Source: Pseudovibrio sp. JCM 19062 (lineage in GTDB: Bacteria > Pseudomonadota > Alphaproteobacteria > Rhizobiales > Stappiaceae). From it: a stretch of 64,000 nt of DNA. Position numbers and translations under genes: made by a program. The notes below the pieces were generated by a model, which ran no database searches, had not been told where the DNA came from, and was given only the letters and a program-made list of their open reading frames with translations. The DNA is taken from positions 1-64,000 of the forward strand of contig BAXV01000013.1 in assembly GCA_001310715.1 (NCBI GenBank). Reading direction: 5' to 3'. Position 1 is the stretch's first letter, and each line of letters begins with the position of its first letter. Below, piece after piece: positions 1 to 10,590 of this stretch.

Positions 1-1
1 G

Positions 2-652
2 GCGGGGGCATCTGTCCCTGACAAGAAGCTGGCGGAAGAAGCGGCCAAGACGGGCACGGGTGGCTTTGCGTTTTATACCGGTATTCCGGGGGCAGTCGGC
101 GGTGCGCTGCGGATGAATGCCGGAGCTCACGGTGCAGAGACAAAGGACCTTGTTGTTAACGTTAATGCGGTAACACGGTCTGGTGAACTCATCACGCTTT
201 CCAATGCGGATATGGGCTATGCCTACCGCCATTCCTCTGCATCTAAAGATCTGATTTTCACCAGTGCGGTGTTTGAGGGTGTTGCACAGAGCGAGGACGA
301 GATCCGCGCCGAGATGGCTGAGGTTGTGGCGCATCGTGAGAAGGCACAGCCTATTCGCGAGAAGACCGGTGGCTCCACCTTTAAGAATCCGGAGCATAGC
401 AGCGCCTGGAAGGTGGTTGATGCGGCTGGTGGACGTGGTTTGCAGATTGGCGGCGCAAAAATGTCGGAATTGCATTGCAACTTTATGTTGAACGTTGCAA
501 ACGCTACTGCTCACGATCTGGAACTGCTTGGCGAGACTATCCGCAGGGATGCTTTGGTGAAGACAGGTACGCGTCTGGAATGGGAGATCAAGCGTCTTGG
601 GGCGTTTGTGGACGGGGCGATGATTGAGCCGTTTTTGGGACAGGCGGACTAA
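2..652 (+). CDS. murB: UDP-N-acetylenolpyruvoylglucosamine reductase, 5' end missing
   Basis: Reduces UDP-GlcNAc-enolpyruvate to UDP-MurNAc with NADPH and FAD in cytosolic peptidoglycan precursor synthesis. The frame is already open at base 2, so the N-terminal FAD-binding part lies upstream of the window and about 216 residues remain. Visible are the FAD-site stretch [18 protein letters not shown], the GGSTFKNP motif whose serine is the usual proton donor, and a C-terminal LEWEIKRLG carrying the conserved glutamate. An internal ATG at 113 is not the true start. The gene leads into ddl 49 bases downstream on the same strand, as in the standard dcw cluster. No frameshift was seen. Confidence 0.95.
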   Translation, partial: AGASVPDKKLAEEAAKTGTGGFAFYTGIPGAVGGALRMNAGAHGAETKDLVVNVNAVTRSGELITLSNADMGYAYRHSSASKDLIFTSAVFEGVAQSEDEIRAEMAEVVAHREKAQPIREKTGGSTFKNPEHSSAWKVVDAAGGRGLQIGGAKMSELHCNFMLNVANATAHDLELLGETIRRDALVKTGTRLEWEIKRLGAFVDGAMIEPFLGQAD

Positions 653-701
653 CTCCGTTCAGGTGTTGTTTTAGGCGTTTTAATCAGGATTGGGTTTTGT
701 G

Positions 702-1625
702 ATGACCAAGCATGTTGCAGTTTTGATGGGTGGATGGGTTGCCGAGCGGCCTGTCTCGCTGTCTTCAGGCAAAGACTGTGCGGATGCGCTGGAAGCGGCT
801 GGTTATCAGGTCACGCGCGTGGATGTTGACCGCAACATCTCCGCTGTGCTTCAGGAGCTGAAGCCGGACGTGGCGTTCAATGCGCTGCATGGCCCGTTTG
901 GTGAGGACGGGGCTATTCAGGGTATTTTGGAAGTTCTCGATATTCCCTATACCCACTCCGGTGTGATGTCCTCGGCGCTTGCCATGAACAAGGAAAAGGC
1001 GAAGGCGGTGATGCAGGCGGCTGGTGTGCCGGTTGCCAACTCCGTGGTGGTTAGCCGCGCGGATGCTGCGCGCCGCCATGTGATGGAACCGCCTTATGTC
1101 ATTAAGCCCATCAACGAAGGATCATCCTTTGGCGTGTTGATCGTGAAGGAGGGGCAAGAGCACCCGCCGCAGGAATTGACACGTGAAGATTGGGAGTTTG
1201 GTGATTTGCTTATGGTGGAGCGTTACATCCCCGGACGCGAGTTGACCTGTGCGGTGATGGGTAATGTGGCGTTAGGGGTACTAGAAATTGTACCATTGGG
1301 GCACGCTTACTACGATTATGATGCAAAATACGTCCCAGGCGGTTCACAACACATACTTCCTGCGGAAATTTTACCATCTGTTTACCAAGAAATACAAAAA
1401 TCAAGTATTAAGGCGCATCAGGCTCTGGGGTGCCGCGGTGTTACACGCGCCGACTTTCGTTTTAACGAAGGACCCGGTGGCCTCGGAGAACTGGTTTGTC
1501 TTGAAGTGAACACTCAACCCGGCATGACGCCAACATCACTGCTTCCGGAAATCGCGGCACATGCCGGACATGATTTCCAAGAGTTGGTGAGTTGGATCGT
1601 GGAGGACGCAAGTTGCGGAAGATAA
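702..1625 (+). CDS. ddl: D-alanine--D-alanine ligase
   Basis: ATP-grasp enzyme that joins two D-alanines for the peptidoglycan stem peptide. The family signature [12 protein letters not shown] is near residue 65, [15 protein letters not shown] forms the ATP-grasp part, and the C-terminus has the metal-site stretch [14 protein letters not shown]. Length (307 aa) is normal. I prefer ATG at 702, giving [11 protein letters not shown], over an upstream in-frame TTG at 690. The 3' end overlaps ftsQ by about 34 bases. Codons between about 1260 and 1420 are clearly richer in A/T than the rest of the gene although the protein remains a normal Ddl. Confidence 0.95.
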   Translation: MTKHVAVLMGGWVAERPVSLSSGKDCADALEAAGYQVTRVDVDRNISAVLQELKPDVAFNALHGPFGEDGAIQGILEVLDIPYTHSGVMSSALAMNKEKAKAVMQAAGVPVANSVVVSRADAARRHVMEPPYVIKPINEGSSFGVLIVKEGQEHPPQELTREDWEFGDLLMVERYIPGRELTCAVMGNVALGVLEIVPLGHAYYDYDAKYVPGGSQHILPAEILPSVYQEIQKSSIKAHQALGCRGVTRADFRFNEGPGGLGELVCLEVNTQPGMTPTSLLPEIAAHAGHDFQELVSWIVEDASCGR

Positions 1626-2527
1626 AGGCAAAATTTGATGCATTGCGGGCACGCACAGGCGGCTGGGGCTTTCGCTTCAGAAGTCGTGGCGTATCGCGTT
1701 TGCACCAGAGACCCGCTTGGGGGTCACTGGATTTTTTTGCACTTATTCCCTCGTGGGCCCCGACGGCGAGCGCATTTGGCTTCCTTGTTTTGTCCGCTGG
1801 CTACGGGATCACGCTGGGTGGACATGCCCGTGTTGTGAGCGAATCAGTTACATCCGCCGCTGGTTTTTCGGTCAATGAGATCAAAATAGAGGGTTTGCAG
1901 CGCGTTACGGAGTTTCAGGTGCTGGAAGCGCTAGAACTTCATGAGCGTCCGTCTTTGATGCTGTTTAACGCGGCTGATGCAAAGGAACGGCTGGAAGATA
2001 TTGCATGGATCCGCAGTGCCTCCATCCAGAAATTCTATCCGGGCACGCTGAGTGTGCAGATCAAGGAGCAGGTGCCTTACGCGCTTTGGCAGCGCGGCGC
2101 CCTGACCTCGGTCATTACCAAGAAGGGTGAGGTCATCACTGATGAGGTGGATGGCCGTTATGCGAATTTGCTTCGGGTGGTCAACCATGGTGCGCAGCTG
2201 CGTGTTGGTGAGATCATGGGCGAGCTGGAGAAGTTTCCGGGCATCCGTGCTCGGGTGCGCGCTGCAAAGCTGCGCTCCGAGCGTCGCTGGGACCTTGCTA
2301 TGGAAAACGGGATTACGGTGCGCTTGCCTGAGTTTGGTGTGGGGGACGCGCTTGCCGAGCTGAAAGAGCTGGATGATCAGGGCGGGTTGCTTTCCCGCGA
2401 TATTGTTTCTGTTGACCTGCGCTTGCAGGACCGTGTGGTGGTGCGCCTTTCCGATGAGGCAGCTCTTCGCCGTCAGACGACACTCAAGCAACGGGGTTTA
2501 CCCTCCAGAACGGGGAGGGATACATGA
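1592..2527 (+). CDS. ftsQ: cell division protein FtsQ
   Basis: Bitopic inner-membrane divisome protein linking FtsBL and the septal wall synthase. There is a basic cytosolic N-terminus of about 50 residues, one membrane segment (roughly residues 53-75), then a POTRA domain opening with [23 protein letters not shown] split here as [10 protein letters not shown] and QVLEALEL, and the beta domain. The TTG start at 1592 sits inside the end of ddl; the long N-terminal tail is usual in this group, but the exact start is uncertain. The stop TGA at 2525 overlaps the ftsA ATG (ATGA), indicating translational coupling. Confidence 0.9.
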   Translation: MDRGGRKLRKIKAKFDALRARTGGWGFRFRSRGVSRLHQRPAWGSLDFFALIPSWAPTASAFGFLVLSAGYGITLGGHARVVSESVTSAAGFSVNEIKIEGLQRVTEFQVLEALELHERPSLMLFNAADAKERLEDIAWIRSASIQKFYPGTLSVQIKEQVPYALWQRGALTSVITKKGEVITDEVDGRYANLLRVVNHGAQLRVGEIMGELEKFPGIRARVRAAKLRSERRWDLAMENGITVRLPEFGVGDALAELKELDDQGGLLSRDIVSVDLRLQDRVVVRLSDEAALRRQTTLKQRGLPSRTGRDT

Positions 2528-3845
2528 TCTCGAATAAGAATGTGATTTTTCTGCCGCGTATGCGACCGCTGCCAAACCGCAGATCTGTTGTGGTTTCGGT
2601 GCTGGACGTCGGGTCCACGAAAGTGTGCTGCATTATCGCGAAACTGGTGCCGGGTGATGAGGAAGAGCTGATGCCGGGTCGTAGCCATGGCATCGAGGTG
2701 CTGGGTTACGGGTATCAGGCATCTGCGGGCATCAAGTCCGGCGTTGTGGTGGACATGGATCAGGCCGAGCAGGCTATCCGCAGAGCGGTGGATCAGGCTG
2801 AGCGGATGGCCGGTGTGATGGTGGAAACGCTGCTGGTGACGGTGAGCTGTGGCCGCCTGCAAAGCGAGATTTTCTCCGCCACCGTGCCGCTGGGAACTGA
2901 AGGTGTTACTGAAGCCGATATTCAGCGCGTGCTGGCTGCGGGTTCAACCCATACGGCGACCGAGGGACGGGCGGTGATGCATGCGCTGCCGATCTCTTAC
3001 GGGCTGGATGGCAACCGGGGTATTCGTGATCCGCGCGGCATGATGGGCCGCAAGCTGGGTGTGGATATTCAGGTGGTGTCGGCAGAAGTGCCGCCGTGCG
3101 TAATCTGGAGCTGTGCGTGGAGCGCGGGCATTTGCAGGTGGAGTCGCTGGTTGCGACGCCGTATGCAGCGGGCCTTTCCACGCTGGTGGAAGATGAGATC
3201 GAGCTGGGTGTTGCCTGCATTGATATGGGCGGGGGGACAACCACGCTCTCTATCTTTGTCGATGGCCAGATGGTGCATCTGGATGCGCTGGCTGTTGGTG
3301 GCAATCACGTCACTATGGACGTGGCGCGTGCGCTTTCTACGCGGATGCAAGCTGCTGAGCGGTTAAAGGTTTTGCATGGTTCGGCCCTGCCAAGTGCGGT
3401 GGACGATCGTGATTTTATTCAGGTGCCGCCCGTGGATATGGATGGCGATCTGCCAACGCAGATCCCCCGGGCGATGCTGACGCGGGTTATTCGTCCGCGT
3501 GTTGAAGAAATTTTGGAGATGGTGCGGGACCGGATTGTTGCTTCCGGTTTTGCTGGCCGAGTGGGCAAGCGCATTGTGTTGACGGGTGGGGGCAGTCAGC
3601 TGACCGGCCTTTCGGAAACGGCGCGGCGCATTCTTGGACGCAATGTGCGTTTGGGCCGGCCGCTGGGTATCTCCGGTTTGCCAGAGGAAGCCAAGGGTCC
3701 GGCGTCCTCGGCAGCTGTGGGCCTGCTGATTTATCCGCAGGTGGCACAGATTGAGCAATTCGAACCCCGGTACCAACGCCGTGGCCTGATGGGTCGCGGG
3801 AGCTATCTGGCTCGGGTTGGTCAGTGGATTAGAGAAAGTTTTTAG
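2524..3845 (+). CDS. ftsA: cell division ATPase FtsA (one frame break)
   Basis: Actin-like ATPase that tethers FtsZ to the membrane and recruits later divisome proteins. The first frame carries the nucleotide-binding start VLDVGSTKVCCIIA and the 1C region; the second carries DMGGGTTTLSIFVDG and the phosphate-2 region VLTGGGSQLTGL, ending in a C-terminal amphipathic tail (YLARVGQWIRESF). The reading frame breaks near 3091, where one G lost from a GG restores SAEVAAVRNLELC. Corrected length is 440 aa, normal for the family. It starts in an ATGA overlap with ftsQ and precedes ftsZ by 112 bases. Confidence 0.95.
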
Positions 3846-3916
3846 ACGGGGATGCGCATAACCCCCCGTTATTACGAGTTTCGCCAGATGCGGCGGACGC
3901 ACGAGAGGAAGAACGA

Positions 3917-3935
3917 CATGCCCGGTTCGGGCATG
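3917..3935 (+). promoter_or_regulatory. perfect hairpin in the ftsZ 5' leader
   Basis: CATGCCCG and CGGGCATG form a perfect 8-bp stem around a GTT loop, ending 22 bases before the ftsZ start and 13 bases before its GAGG ribosome-binding site. A second weaker stem (ACGGGG with CCCCGT) lies just after the ftsA stop. No T-run follows either, so these look like RNA structures in the leader or an operator and not terminators. Function is unknown. Confidence 0.5.
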
Positions 3936-3957
3936 TTACTAGGGTCGCGAGGTTAAT

Positions 3958-5716
3958 ATGACAATCAACCTGAAAATGCCTGATATTCAGGAATTGAAGC
4001 CCAGGATCACCGTGTTCGGTGTCGGCGGCGGTGGCGGAAACGCCGTAAACAACATGGTCACAAGCGGTCTGCAAGGCTGCGATTTTGTTGTTGCTAATAC
4101 AGATGCGCAGGCTCTTGCCCTTTGCCAGGCAGAGCGTGTGATCCAGATGGGTGTTGCTGTAACCGAAGGCTTGGGCGCTGGTTCCCAGCCTGAAGTTGGT
4201 GCAGCTGCAGCCGAAGAAGTTATTGACGAGATCAACGATCATCTGTCCGGCTCGCACATGGTGTTCATCACCGCGGGTATGGGCGGTGGCACCGGTACCG
4301 GTGCTGCGCCAGTTGTTGCTCGTGCTGCGCGAGAGCAAGGTATACTGACCGTCGGTGTGGTTACCAAACCCTTCCAGTTTGAAGGGTCCCGTCGTATGCG
4401 CGTTGCTGAAGCCGGCATTGAAGAGCTTCAGCGTAATGTTGACACTCTCATTGTCATCCCAAACCAGAACCTGTTCCGTATTGCGAACGCCCAAACCACC
4501 TTTGCTGACGCTTTTGCGATGGCTGACCAGGTGCTGTACTCCGGTGTTGCAAACGTAACTGACCTGATGGTCAAAGAAGGTCTCATCAACCTGGACTTTG
4601 CTGATGTACGCTCCATAATGCGCGGCATGGGTAAAGCGATGATGGGTACCGGTGAAGCCTCCGGCGAGCAACGGGCAATCCAGGCGGCTGAAGCTGCTAT
4701 TGCGAACCCGCTGTTGGACGAGACTTCCATGAAGGGTGCTCGCGGTCTGCTTATCTCCATCACTGGCGGTAACGACCTGACCCTGTTTGAAGTTGACGAA
4801 GCTGCGACCCGTATCCGTGAGGAAGTGATCCAGAAGCCAACATCATTCTTGGTGCAACCTTCGACGAATCTCTGGACGGTATCATTCGCGTTTCTGTTGT
4901 TGCCACCGGCATCGACAAGGAGCTGCGTGAGGATATCTCTCCTGCTGAAGTTCGTATGGCTGAACTCACAGAGCGTCTGCAGAGCGCTACAACGTCTACG
5001 CCCAGTTCAGCGGTAGCTGCGCCGGTAGAAGTAGCTCCTGCACCGACCCCAGTTCGTGCGATGCGCGCGATGGGATCAAACGCAGTTGACACTCATATGG
5101 AAGTTGAGCCTGTTGCATCTGCAACAGACCCTGAAGTTGAGATTGCCCCTTATCAGTCCCGTCGCTACGAGCCTGTGCAGGAGTATGATGCTCTGGATGA
5201 GCCAACCCAGGTTGCTGAAGAGCCAACAAGCATTCCTCAGCCTTTCATTCCACCTGTTGCTCAAAAGGCTGAGCCACAGGCCCGTATGCACGTGTGGAAG
5301 ACTTCCCGCCGATTGCGCAGCGTGAGATTCGCGCCCGCACAGGTCTGCCGGAAGCTGCAGCGCCTGCTCCTCAGCCGGCACCTGCAAGTCATCAGCCAGC
5401 GCCAGCCTCTATGGCCCAGCAAGCTGAAGACGAGCGCCACATGGACGAAGAGCGTCGCCCAATGGGTCTTCTGCGTCGTTTGACTGGTGGTCTTGGCCGC
5501 CGTGAAGACGAGCACATGGAGCACCATGAAACTGCGCAGGCAGATGCCTATGCAGAGGCTCAGCGCCAGCCTGTTGCACCACGTCAGGCTGAAAGCCAGA
5601 CTCACGGTGCAACCGGTAATATGGATGCTGGTGGACGCCCTGCGCCCGCACGCTCACAGATGATGGAAGATGATCAGTTGGAGATCCCGGCGTTCTTGCG
5701 CCGTCAGGCCACCTGA
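3958..5716 (+). CDS. ftsZ: cell division GTPase FtsZ (two frame breaks)
   Basis: Tubulin-like GTPase that forms the Z ring. The N-terminal domain has [14 protein letters not shown], the tubulin signature [13 protein letters not shown] (about residues 103-115) and the T7-loop region NLDFADVR. After the core comes a long disordered Ala/Pro/Gln/Glu-rich linker and the conserved C-terminal peptide [13 protein letters not shown] that binds FtsA. Frame breaks near 4830 (a lost G restores [17 protein letters not shown]) and near 5294 (a lost C restores [12 protein letters not shown]). Corrected length is 586 aa, typical of rhizobial FtsZ. A GAGG lies 5 bases before the start. Confidence 0.96.
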
Positions 5717-5741
5717 TTATCAACAGAACTCGCGCCTCTCG

Positions 5742-5783
5742 AGCAGCAATCCGGATTTTTCCGGGTTGCTGCTTTGCGTTTTT
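5742..5783 (+). terminator. rho-independent terminator after ftsZ
   Basis: AGCAGCAATCCGG (5742-5754) pairs with CCGGGTTGCTGCT (5761-5773) around an ATTTTT loop and is followed by TTGCGTTTTT. It ends the ftsQAZ transcription unit before lpxC. Confidence 0.85.
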
Positions 5784-5963
5784 AAGTGAAATTATAGGCA
5801 AATATACCTAAAATTTTCAGGGCGTTACAAAGCGTAATAAAGCTTTATTTTATTTGGGACCGCCCTCGGGCTATGTTCCAGCCAACCCGGTGGGGGTAAA
5901 TGTAGTAGCGGCTCGAGAGGTTCAGTATTGTACCGTGAGTCGAATGATAAAGGCTGGAACATT

Positions 5964-6881
5964 ATGGGAATGCGTGTCGAAAAACAGACCACGCTTGCGG
6001 ACAGTGTAACCTTGAGTGGTATTGGGGTCCATTCAGGCGGTCCGGCTTCCATTACTCTTCATCCTGCAGATGCTAATTCGGGTATTGTTTTTCATCGCAA
6101 CACCAATGGTGGCTATGTTGAGACAGAGGCGAACTGGCGCAACGTAACAGCGACATCTTTGTGCACGGTACTGGGAGATCCCCAGAGCAGCGGTATCTCT
6201 ACCGTTGAGCACCTGATGGCTGCGTTGCGTGGCATGGGCGTTGACAACGTAACCGTCTACATTGACGGACCTGAGATGCCGATCATGGATGGCAGCTCGG
6301 AGGCGTTCGTTGACGCGATTGATCGTGTTGGTTTGAGAACGCTTGGGGCGAAGCGTCGTTACATCCGTATCAAAGAAAAAGTTCGTTACGTTTCCGGCGA
6401 TCAGTGGTGTGAGCTGCGCCCGTATGACGGGACACGCTTTGACATTACCATCGATTTCGACCACGAAAAGATTGGTCGTCAGCATCTGGTATTTGATCTC
6501 TCACCGGACTACTTCCGTGATCATATTTCCCGCGCACGTACATTCGGGAGTGTGCAGGATGTAGAAAAGCTCTGGAAGCTTGGCTTTGCCATGGGCTCTT
6601 CTCTCGAAAACTCGGTTGCGCTGGATGATGATCGGGTTCTGAATCCGGAAGGCACGCGTTGGGCAGACGAATTCGTGCGACATAAAAGCCTGGATGCGAT
6701 CGGGGATCTGGCTCTGTCCGGACTACCAATTTTAGGGGAATACCGTTCGTTTAAAGGCGGTCATCGCATGAACCATTGCATTCTTGTGGAGCTCTTCAAG
6801 AACCCGGATGCCTTTGAAATTGTTGATGCTGATACAGCTCTGGAAGAACGTCGGCACGGGAAAAAGGGCATGCAGAACTGA
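5964..6881 (+). CDS. lpxC: UDP-3-O-acyl-GlcNAc deacetylase
   Basis: Zinc deacetylase performing the committed step of lipid A synthesis in the cytosol. Zinc ligands are visible: His in STVEHLMAALRG, and His and Asp in HKSLDAIGDLAL; the catalytic-region His is in KGGHRMNH. Length is 305 aa, the usual size. ATG at 5964 gives MGMRVEKQTTLADSVTLSG; ATG at 5970 is an alternative. It has its own leader after the ftsZ terminator and an A/T-rich stretch at 5780-5860 that could hold its promoter. No frame break. Confidence 0.95.
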   Translation: MGMRVEKQTTLADSVTLSGIGVHSGGPASITLHPADANSGIVFHRNTNGGYVETEANWRNVTATSLCTVLGDPQSSGISTVEHLMAALRGMGVDNVTVYIDGPEMPIMDGSSEAFVDAIDRVGLRTLGAKRRYIRIKEKVRYVSGDQWCELRPYDGTRFDITIDFDHEKIGRQHLVFDLSPDYFRDHISRARTFGSVQDVEKLWKLGFAMGSSLENSVALDDDRVLNPEGTRWADEFVRHKSLDAIGDLALSGLPILGEYRSFKGGHRMNHCILVELFKNPDAFEIVDADTALEERRHGKKGMQN

Positions 6882-7080
6882 TTGGTGGGATGCAGGCTGC
6901 TGCATTTGGTCCTAACGTTTCCTGAAGCTGAAACGAGTTATTCAACGGTTTTTGCCTCTATTCCGACATAAATTCGAGGCAAATGATGCTGGGCTACGTG
7001 ACGTTATCTAAACATTGAGATAAAAGCGTGAACTTGGGAGGGATTTTACCCGAATCCCAACACGATAGGAGTCGGAGACA

Positions 7081-7946
7081 TTGCTGCGTTCAGATGCTGC
7101 CGGGAATGCTTTGGGGGCCCATCGCCTCAAAAGGGTGATGAGATATGCCTCGTTGGCTGTAGCGCTCGCTGTTGCGGGTTGTGCAACCAAAGATGATATG
7201 GATGATCTTGCGCTGGATGATACGCCAGCTGAGGTTATGTTTAACGAAGCATTGGCACTGCGTGCCTCTGGCGATTCAAAAGCAGCGGTGAAAAAGTTCA
7301 ACGAACTTGACCGCGTCTACCCTTACTCCGAGTTTGCGCGTAAATCGCTCATCAACCTTGCTTATCTGAACTTCAAGATGGGCAAGTATCCTGAAGCGAT
7401 TTCTGCTGCGGAGCGGTTCTCGACGCTTTATCCTGGTAACAAGGATTCAGCGTATGCGCTCTTCATTATCGGTGAATCCTACTTCCGTCAGATGCCTGAT
7501 GTGGGCCGTGACCAGGCTGTCACCGCCAAGCACTGGAGAAGATGCGTGAAGTTGTGCAGCGCTATCCGGATTCTGAATACACCAAGCAGGCTCGTCAGCG
7601 TATCCGCGCGACGGAAGACCAGCTGGCTGGTAAGGAAATGGAAGTTGGCCGTTACTATCTGGCGCGCCGCAACTACCTTGCCTCCATCAATCGCTTCAAG
7701 ACTGTTGTGACCAATTACCAGACCACCCGCCACGTCGAAGAAGCGCTCTATCGTCTGACTGAAAGCTACTATGCTTTGGGTGTGACGAATGAAGCGCAGA
7801 CGGCTGCAGCGGTGCTGGGACACAACTTCCCGCAGAGCGAATGGTATCAGCAGGCGTTTTCTCTTTTGAAAAAGGGCGGTCTGGTGCCAGAGGAAAGCAA
7901 AGGCAGCTGGCTTAGCAGAGCATTTGGGGATATGAAACTCCTCTAA
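7081..7946 (+). CDS. bamD: outer-membrane assembly lipoprotein BamD (one frame break)
   Basis: TPR lipoprotein of the BAM complex that inserts outer-membrane beta-barrels. A signal peptide ends in lipobox LAVAGC, followed by TPR-like repeats typified by [19 protein letters not shown] and [15 protein letters not shown] frame break near 7533 is repaired by one G, giving [16 protein letters not shown]; corrected length is 288 aa. The TTG at 7081 has a GGAGA six bases upstream and is preferred; ATG at 7138 would leave a short but possible signal peptide. recN follows 34 bases later, the common lpxC-bamD-recN order of this group. Confidence 0.93.
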
Positions 7947-7980
7947 ACCTTTTTAGGGAATCGGAGTTTTCTGGACGACC

Positions 7981-9653
7981 ATGCTGGCATCGCTTTCTAT
8001 TCGGGATATCGTTCTCATTGATAAGCTGGATCTGCATTTCAGCGGTGGAATGAGCGTTCTGACGGGTGAGACCGGCGCTGGTAAGTCTATTCTTCTCGAC
8101 AGTTTGAGCCTCGCCCTTGGTGGGCGGGGTGATGCCGGACTGGTTCGGCATGGTGAAGACCGCGGTCAGGTGACTGCGGTTTTTGACGTTCCAATGGCGC
8201 ATCCTTTGCGCGCTCTCCTTTTAGAAAATGACCTTGAGCATGACAGCGACATTATCCTGCGCCGGGTTCAGGCATCGGATGGGCGGACCCGTGCGTTTGT
8301 GAATGACTCGCCGGTGAGCGCTGGTTTGCTGCGGCAGATTGGTGAGATGCTGGTTGAGGTTCACGGACAGCATGATGACCGGGCGCTGGTTGATCCTGAG
8401 AGCCACCGCCAGCTGCTGGACAGCTTTGGTGGGCTGGAAGGCGATGCGGCCAAGGTGAGCGAGACTGCAAAAGCGGTTCGTAAAGCTGAGAAGACCCTCA
8501 AGGATCATGTTGCTCGTATTGAAGAAGCGCGCCGTGAAGCGGATTACTTGCGCTCCAGTGCGGATGAGCTGAGCTCGCTTGATCCCAAAGAGGGGGAAGA
8601 GAACGAACTTGCGCTGCGCCGTCAGGACATGATGCAAGTGGAGAAGATCGCGGGGGATCTGCGCGACGGGTATGACGCGCTGGATGGTCCGGCTTCCCCT
8701 ATTCCTGAGCTTTCCAGTCTGCTGCGCCGACTTGAGCGGAAGGTTGAGCTTGCGCCGAATTATCTGACCAGTGTTGTTGAGGCGATTGGCGGGTCTTTGG
8801 ACCAGCTGGAAGAAGCGCGTGCGGGTTTGGAGCAAGCGCTGCGTGATACGGATTTTGATCCGCAGGAGCTGGAGCAGACCGAAGAGCGCTTGTTTGCCTT
8901 GCGGGCGGCGGCTCGAAAGTATTCCGTTCAGCCCGATGAGCTGGGCAAGTTACGCGAGCAGATGGAAGGCGATCTTTCTGATCTGGATGCGGGCGAAGAG
9001 AAATTGCAGGCGCTTGAGGCGCTGTAGAGGCTGCCAAGCAGACCTATGATAAACTGGCAGCAGAGCTTTCAAAGAAACGTCAGAAGATGGCAAAAGCGCT
9101 GGAGGATGCGGTTCACGCCGAGCTTCCGGCTTTGAAGCTTGAGCGGGCGCGGTTTATCATCAACATCGAGAGTGATGTGGAGCAGCGTGGCGCCTCGGGC
9201 ATCGATACTGTCGAATTCTGGGCGCAGACCAATCCGGGGACACGTCCGGGGCCGATGTTCAAGGTTGCGTCCGGTGGTGAGCTTTCGCGTTTCCTATTGG
9301 CACTGAAGGTATCTTTGGCGGACAAAGGCTCGTCTCCGACGCTGGTGTTTGATGAAATTGATACCGGTGTGGGTGGTGCTGTGGCTGAAGCTATTGGCGT
9401 GCGTCTGGCACGCCTTGCGGGCAGCGTTCAGGTGCTGACAGTGACCCACGCACCGCAAGTGGCGGCGCGGGCCAATGGTCACTTCCTGATCCGCAAGGAT
9501 GAGGTGGAGAAGGACCGTGTGGCAACCCGCGTGACCGAGATCGCGCAGGAAGACCGCCACGAAGAAATCGCCCGAATGCTCGCCGGTTCCACCATCACCG
9601 AAGAAGCCCGCGCCGCCGCCAAGCGGCTGATGGGGCAGGATACGCTGGTGTAA
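7981..9653 (+). CDS. recN: DNA repair ATPase RecN (one frame break)
   Basis: SMC-like ATPase acting in double-strand break repair. It has a Walker A GETGAGKSILLDSL at residues 30-43, a long central coiled coil, the ABC signature ASGGELSRFLLALK and Walker B PTLVFDEIDTGVGG near the C-terminus. The frame is lost near 9019, where a stop codon appears; one G added to a single G restores ALVEAAKQTYDKL. Corrected length is 557 aa. No terminator was seen after it. Confidence 0.95.
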
Positions 9654-9726
9654 GCTGCTTCCAGTGTCCCTGTATTAATTGTAGAACTCCAGACTAAATC
9701 TGACAGACACTTCCTGTGATATCCAA

Positions 9727-10496
9727 TCAGTCTACAGTGTATTGGTAAGGTCGGGTTTCGGTAACATATTTGAAGTCAAATTTTTCCAGAATTGGACGGC
9801 TCATATCCGAAGCATCAACAGTCAAATATTTAATCCCTCTCTTTCTCGCTTCTGCTGCTCGGATATATAACAACTCTCGATAATATCCTTTGCCTCTGGC
9901 TGCATTAACTGTAGAGCCTCCCCACAAACCTGCGAATGGGCTTCCGGCGTATAGGTTATCCAAGCTGATGAGACAGGGAGGTCGTTTTCGTAAGCAACAT
10001 AGAGCGAGATTTGATCGGGGGTACTTTGAAGGCGCTCAATGAGATCTTGTCTATGAGAAGAAAAGTCAGTTTCCCAGACCTGCTCGGATACTTGAATCAC
10101 ATCATTCACACCAGCTTCATTAGCCACCTGCTTGATCGTACCTTTTTGTGGCAAAGTATCAAATTCTAAGTCCTTCAATTCCTTAATCATGAAGGCTTCA
10201 GGATCATCAGGAGTGAAGCCAAGAGCGACTAACTCTGTCGGCAAATATGAAGGTTCGTCAGTCCCATATACTTTCCACTCGAATGACTTCCTTTGCTCGG
10301 TAAAGTAATCAATTTCATCCTGTATCGCTTGCCTTATGTTATCAGTCGAAATTTTATATCCAGCGATGAAGGAGCCGGTTTTTCTTGGTGTGACTATTTT
10401 AGTTGTATTTTGATTTGTCACTTTCTGAGCATTGAAAGGACAAGCATTTGCACGCTCATATCGGTAGTATAAATTCATTAATTCAGAAACATTCAT
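9727..10496 (-). CDS. GNAT-family acetyltransferase, low GC (one frame break)
   Basis: C-terminal GNAT fold with the acetyl-CoA loop GGSTVNAARGKGYYRELLYIRAAEA and a final VDASDMSRPILEKFDFK. The N-terminal 110 residues show no motif I know. A frame break near 9945 needs one extra base to join AWITYTPE to SPFAGLWGG; corrected length is 256 aa. The gene is visibly A/T-richer than its neighbours and uses A/T-ending codons, which suggests acquisition by transfer. It stands alone on the minus strand between recN and the fetAB-like pair. The substrate cannot be predicted. Confidence 0.75.
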
Positions 10497-10590
10497 GTAA
10501 GGGCTTTCGATATTAATATTTAAGCTTAATCCGCAAAAAGGCCATATGGGGGCTGTCAGATCAAGTCCAAAGTTTTCTCATTAATCCCTC

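Noticed and set aside
2524..3845. Programmed ribosomal frameshift in ftsA
   Set aside because: The break has no slippery heptamer or downstream structure, and the same kind of one-base loss occurs in dozens of unrelated genes, so an error is far likelier.
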